Below are positions 6,562 to 8,598 of a stretch of DNA of 8,598 nt, one piece after another (the first letter of the stretch is position 1; every line of letters begins with the position of its first letter). The DNA is taken from the NCBI GenBank assembly GCA_023411715.1, contig JAEYOM010000125.1, positions 1 to 8,598 of the forward strand, given 5' to 3'. Below the pieces are notes generated by a model, which saw only the letters and a program-made list of their open reading frames with translations, did not search any database and was not told the origin of the DNA. The stretch comes from Bacillota bacterium (GTDB taxonomy: Bacteria; Bacillota; Clostridia; Acetivibrionales; DTU013). Position numbers and translations under genes: made by a program.

Positions 6562-6606
6562 AAGAAGGTTATTGACTATTGCATTCAAATATAAAAACCC
6601 AATTAT

Positions 6607-6635
6607 ATATTATCACAGTTCAAAATAGTTGTCAA
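6607..6635 (-). promoter_or_regulatory. Strong minus-strand promoter upstream of the small RNA candidate
   Basis: On the minus strand, a perfect TTGACA (6630-6635), a 17-bp spacer and TAATAT (6607-6612, 4/6) preceded by TGA, giving an extended -10. Predicted start near 6600. It reads away from helD towards rqcH, into the terminator about 80 nt further on. Confidence 0.6.
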
Positions 6636-6649
6636 CAGTTTTTTTGAGG

Positions 6650-6694
6650 ATGGATATGGTATCAGTACAATTAAAAAAGGAGGACTATAAATAA
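6650..6694 (+). CDS. Possible 14-codon leader ORF abutting helD
   Basis: ATG at 6650 (or in-frame ATG at 6656) opens a frame encoding MDMVSVQLKKEDYK, ending with TAA at 6692-6694 immediately before the helD ATG at 6695. GAGGA at 6646-6650 would suit the ATG at 6656. The helD ribosome binding site AAGGAGG (6677-6683) lies inside this frame, and its codons partly come from that site, so the frame may be chance. If translated, it would couple helD initiation to leader translation. Confidence 0.25.
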   Translation: MDMVSVQLKKEDYK

Positions 6695-8598
6695 ATGGGA
6701 CAGAATGATCCGGAATTTACTCTTGAAAAGGAAAGGCTCAGTGAGGTCGAAGGGCAGATCGGGCTCCAACTTGAAGCTGCCCGGCATATTGCCGGTAAAG
6801 TGAAAAAGGATTTGACCGGGATGCAGAAATCGATGTGGGAGCATGTCAAACCGACGCCGGATGGCTTGGATGATCTAGCCGGTATATGGCAGTTCCAGAC
6901 CGAAATTGTGAGGGAGGGAACCAAGGCGATCTTTTTGACCAACCAGGCGCGGAAGCTCGAGCGGATGGCCAACAATCCGTATTTTGCCCGGATAGATTTC
7001 AGGGAGGCGGGCGATGAACTTGCAGAGAAAATCTATATCGGGATTTCAAATTTAAAGGATGAAAGGACCGAGCTGTTTTTGATCTACGACTGGAGAGCGC
7101 CGGTCTCAAGCATGTTTTACGACTATGAGCCGGGTAATGCGGGTTATTTATGCCCAGCCGGAAGGATCGAAGGCGAGCTCCTTCTAAAGAGGCAATTCAG
7201 GATTTGGAACGGTGAGCTGCAGCTGATGTTCGATTCAAGCCTGGCAATAAATGACGAGATACTTCAGGAAATTCTGGGCAGGAGTGCCGACAGCAGAATG
7301 AAAACGATCGTCGCCACTATTCAGCGCGAACAGAACAGCATCATCCGGAACGACACCCACAAGCTCCTGATAGTCACCGGACCTGCCGGCAGCGGTAAAA
7401 CTTCAATAGCGCTCCACAGAGCTGCATTCCTCTTATACAGGCACAAGGACAGCATAACGTCGAAAAATATAGTCATATTCTCACCCAATGAAATTTTCAG
7501 CGATTATATTTCGGATGTCCTACCTGAGCTCGGTGAAGAGGATATAAACAGGGGCACATTGTTCGAATATGCAGTTAGGACACTGGGACCCGAAGTTAAG
7601 CCGGAAAACGCTGCGCAGCTGATGGAATTCCTGCTTGCAGAAGACGGCGTCGCTTATAAACACGATACAGTACGCGGCGGAGATGATATGGGCGATTGTT
7701 CCGGGACCGGGTACTTTGCAGACCGGCGTCAGAGGATCGAAGGTATCAGATATAAAGCTTCGTTTGAAATCATAGAACACCTTCGCGAAAATGTACAGCA
7801 TTTCGAAAAAGGCAGGGTATTTCATGATGTCGTTTTCCGCGGTGAAATGATAGAAACCGCGGATGAACTCATGCAATATTTCCATGAAGACCTGAAGTTC
7901 CTGCCTGTAGCCAAAAGGCTCGATAAGATAAGGAGCAGGCTGACGTCGAAACTCGATATACTTGTAAGGAAGAGGGTTGAGGAAGTAGTCATAGAGGTCG
8001 CAAAATCCGGTGAATATATCAATGCTGCCGAAATACGCGGGCGCAGCATAGCGAAGGTCCGTGAGGAGGTTTTGCAGGCAAGACAGCTGATTGCTGAAAT
8101 GACAACCCTTGACGTACTTGACTGCTATGAAGGGTTTCTCAACGAACGGGATATATATGCAGGCAAAACCGGCGGTATCGATCGGGTATCGGGTAAACGG
8201 GATATAAATCACGAGGACATCGCACCGATGGTGCTTTTGAATGGATTGCTGAACGGTTTTCCCAATATGGACGGTATCAAATATGTACTGATCGATGAAG
8301 TACAGGACTATACCCCTGTCCAGCTTGAGATACTGAGAGTGCTGTTCGGCAATTGCAACCTTACATTGCTGGGCGATCCCAACCAGGCCTTGAATCCGTA
8401 TGTTCCCTCTTTAGGCACAGAGCGCCTGGCAGGTATACTCGGGTACGAATCCTATATTTCCGCAAGGCTTGTCAAAAGCTATCGCTCGACAAGGCAGATA
8501 GCTGATTTCTGCAATGGAATAATAGGAGGAAATATAGACGCCGAAAGCGTAAACAGGGAGGGCGAACTGCCGGAAGTTCACTGCTGCGCCAATATGCA
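6695..8598 (+). CDS. helD: HelD-type superfamily 1 helicase, RNA polymerase recycling factor (3' end outside window)
   Basis: An open frame of 634 codons with no stop before the window end; complete HelD proteins are usually 700-780 residues, so about 100-150 are missing, including helicase motifs V and VI. HelD is a UvrD/Rep-like ATPase that inserts into stalled or post-termination RNA polymerase and releases nucleic acid. Visible features: a charged N-terminal helical region (about 1-60) expected to form the coiled coil for the secondary channel, FARIDF, the HelD signature DWRAPVSSMFYDY (132-144), Walker A GPAGSGKTS (229-237) followed by ALHRAAFLLY, SPNEIFSDYI, a HelD-specific insert (about 300-480), Walker B DEVQD (534-538), motif III GDPNQ (560-564) and motif IV KSYRST (594-599). 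ATG 6695 is preferred, with AAGGAGG 11 nt upstream, a rather long spacing. It is divergent from rqcH, and its promoter overlaps a minus-strand transcription unit. No missing catalytic residue was seen. Confidence 0.9.
   Translation, partial: MGQNDPEFTLEKERLSEVEGQIGLQLEAARHIAGKVKKDLTGMQKSMWEHVKPTPDGLDDLAGIWQFQTEIVREGTKAIFLTNQARKLERMANNPYFARIDFREAGDELAEKIYIGISNLKDERTELFLIYDWRAPVSSMFYDYEPGNAGYLCPAGRIEGELLLKRQFRIWNGELQLMFDSSLAINDEILQEILGRSADSRMKTIVATIQREQNSIIRNDTHKLLIVTGPAGSGKTSIALHRAAFLLYRHKDSITSKNIVIFSPNEIFSDYISDVLPELGEEDINRGTLFEYAVRTLGPEVKPENAAQLMEFLLAEDGVAYKHDTVRGGDDMGDCSGTGYFADRRQRIEGIRYKASFEIIEHLRENVQHFEKGRVFHDVVFRGEMIETADELMQYFHEDLKFLPVAKRLDKIRSRLTSKLDILVRKRVEEVVIEVAKSGEYINAAEIRGRSIAKVREEVLQARQLIAEMTTLDVLDCYEGFLNERDIYAGKTGGIDRVSGKRDINHEDIAPMVLLNGLLNGFPNMDGIKYVLIDEVQDYTPVQLEILRVLFGNCNLTLLGDPNQALNPYVPSLGTERLAGILGYESYISARLVKSYRSTRQIADFCNGIIGGNIDAESVNREGELPEVHCCANM

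Larger units (their letters stand above)
6494..6600 (-). ncRNA. Candidate small antisense RNA between rqcH and helD
   Basis: A strong minus-strand promoter (6607-6635) and an intrinsic terminator (6494-6520) bracket about 107 nt without a credible coding frame: the only ATG, near 6583, meets a stop after two codons, and no ribosome binding site is seen. The RNA would be A/U-rich with the terminator hairpin as its main structure. It would be complementary to the helD promoter and to roughly the first 30 nt of the helD leader. I do not recognise it as a known RNA family. If termination is leaky, it could instead be a long leader of rqcH. The call rests on promoter and terminator patterns only. 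Confidence 0.4.

Noticed and set aside
6403..6588. A TTG-initiated minus-strand frame running through the small RNA candidate and the terminator into the rqcH leader
   Set aside because: It has no ribosome binding site, crosses a strong terminator and contains the rqcH promoter; its openness is likely chance.
6629..6645. T-run (6639-6645) in the helD leader as a plus-strand terminator or attenuator
   Set aside because: No stem of useful length can form just before it; the near-palindrome GTTGTCAAC is too tight to fold and is better explained as the -35 of the minus-strand promoter.
7520..8212. A 230-codon open frame on the minus strand opposite helD
   Set aside because: The plus-strand frame is a continuous helicase with all motifs in order. 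The opposite frame is Tyr/Phe/Pro-rich, resembles no family I know and is explained by codon bias of helD.
1..8598. Phage, insertion sequence, defence island or CRISPR content
   Set aside because: All seven substantial genes are chromosomal housekeeping or conserved families; no transposase, integrase, regularly spaced repeats or terminal inverted repeats were seen.

Overview
The window looks like chromosomal core DNA from a low-to-moderate GC Firmicute, most likely a member of the Clostridia. The evidence is the gene order kinase-rsgA-rpe-thiN, strong AGGAGG-type ribosome binding sites, TTG starts, sigma-A-like promoters (TTGACA / TATAAT, 17-bp spacers), and closest remembered resemblance of RsgA and the NFACT protein to Bacillus/Clostridium homologues. 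No mobile element, CRISPR array, tRNA or rRNA was seen.

Region 1-2594 (plus strand) is a tight operon: the 3' end of a PASTA-type Ser/Thr kinase gene (cut by the window start), then rsgA (ribosome-assembly GTPase), rpe (pentose-phosphate epimerase) and thiN (thiamine pyrophosphokinase). rsgA/rpe and rpe/thiN overlap by ATGA, so translation is probably coupled. This is the conserved prkC-rsgA-rpe-thiN cluster of Firmicutes. The operon promoter lies outside the window.

Region 2608-6402 (minus strand) holds three genes, each with its own recognisable promoter: rqcH (NFACT family, ribosome-associated quality control), a DUF2284 cysteine-rich protein, and a class I/II PLP aminotransferase that converges on thiN with a gap of only 13 bp. 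Two of the starts need correction from the longest open frame: the aminotransferase should start at 3834 and rqcH at a TTG at 6402.

Region 6403-6694 is the most interesting non-coding stretch. It contains an rqcH promoter, a minus-strand intrinsic terminator just upstream of that promoter, and a second strong minus-strand promoter further upstream. Together the last two would produce a free-standing RNA of about 107 nt. That RNA would be antisense to the promoter and 5' leader of the gene on the other side. A plus-strand promoter faces it, and the leader also holds a 12-14 codon open frame that ends flush against the next start codon.

Region 6695-8598 (plus strand) is the first 634 codons of a HelD-type superfamily 1 helicase (RNA polymerase recycling factor), cut by the window end. 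Three products act on ribosomes or stalled gene-expression machines (RsgA on 30S maturation, RqcH on obstructed 50S, HelD on stalled RNA polymerase); that theme is inference from adjacency. I do not see a wholly new multi-gene system; the best candidate for something undescribed is the small antisense RNA between rqcH and helD.
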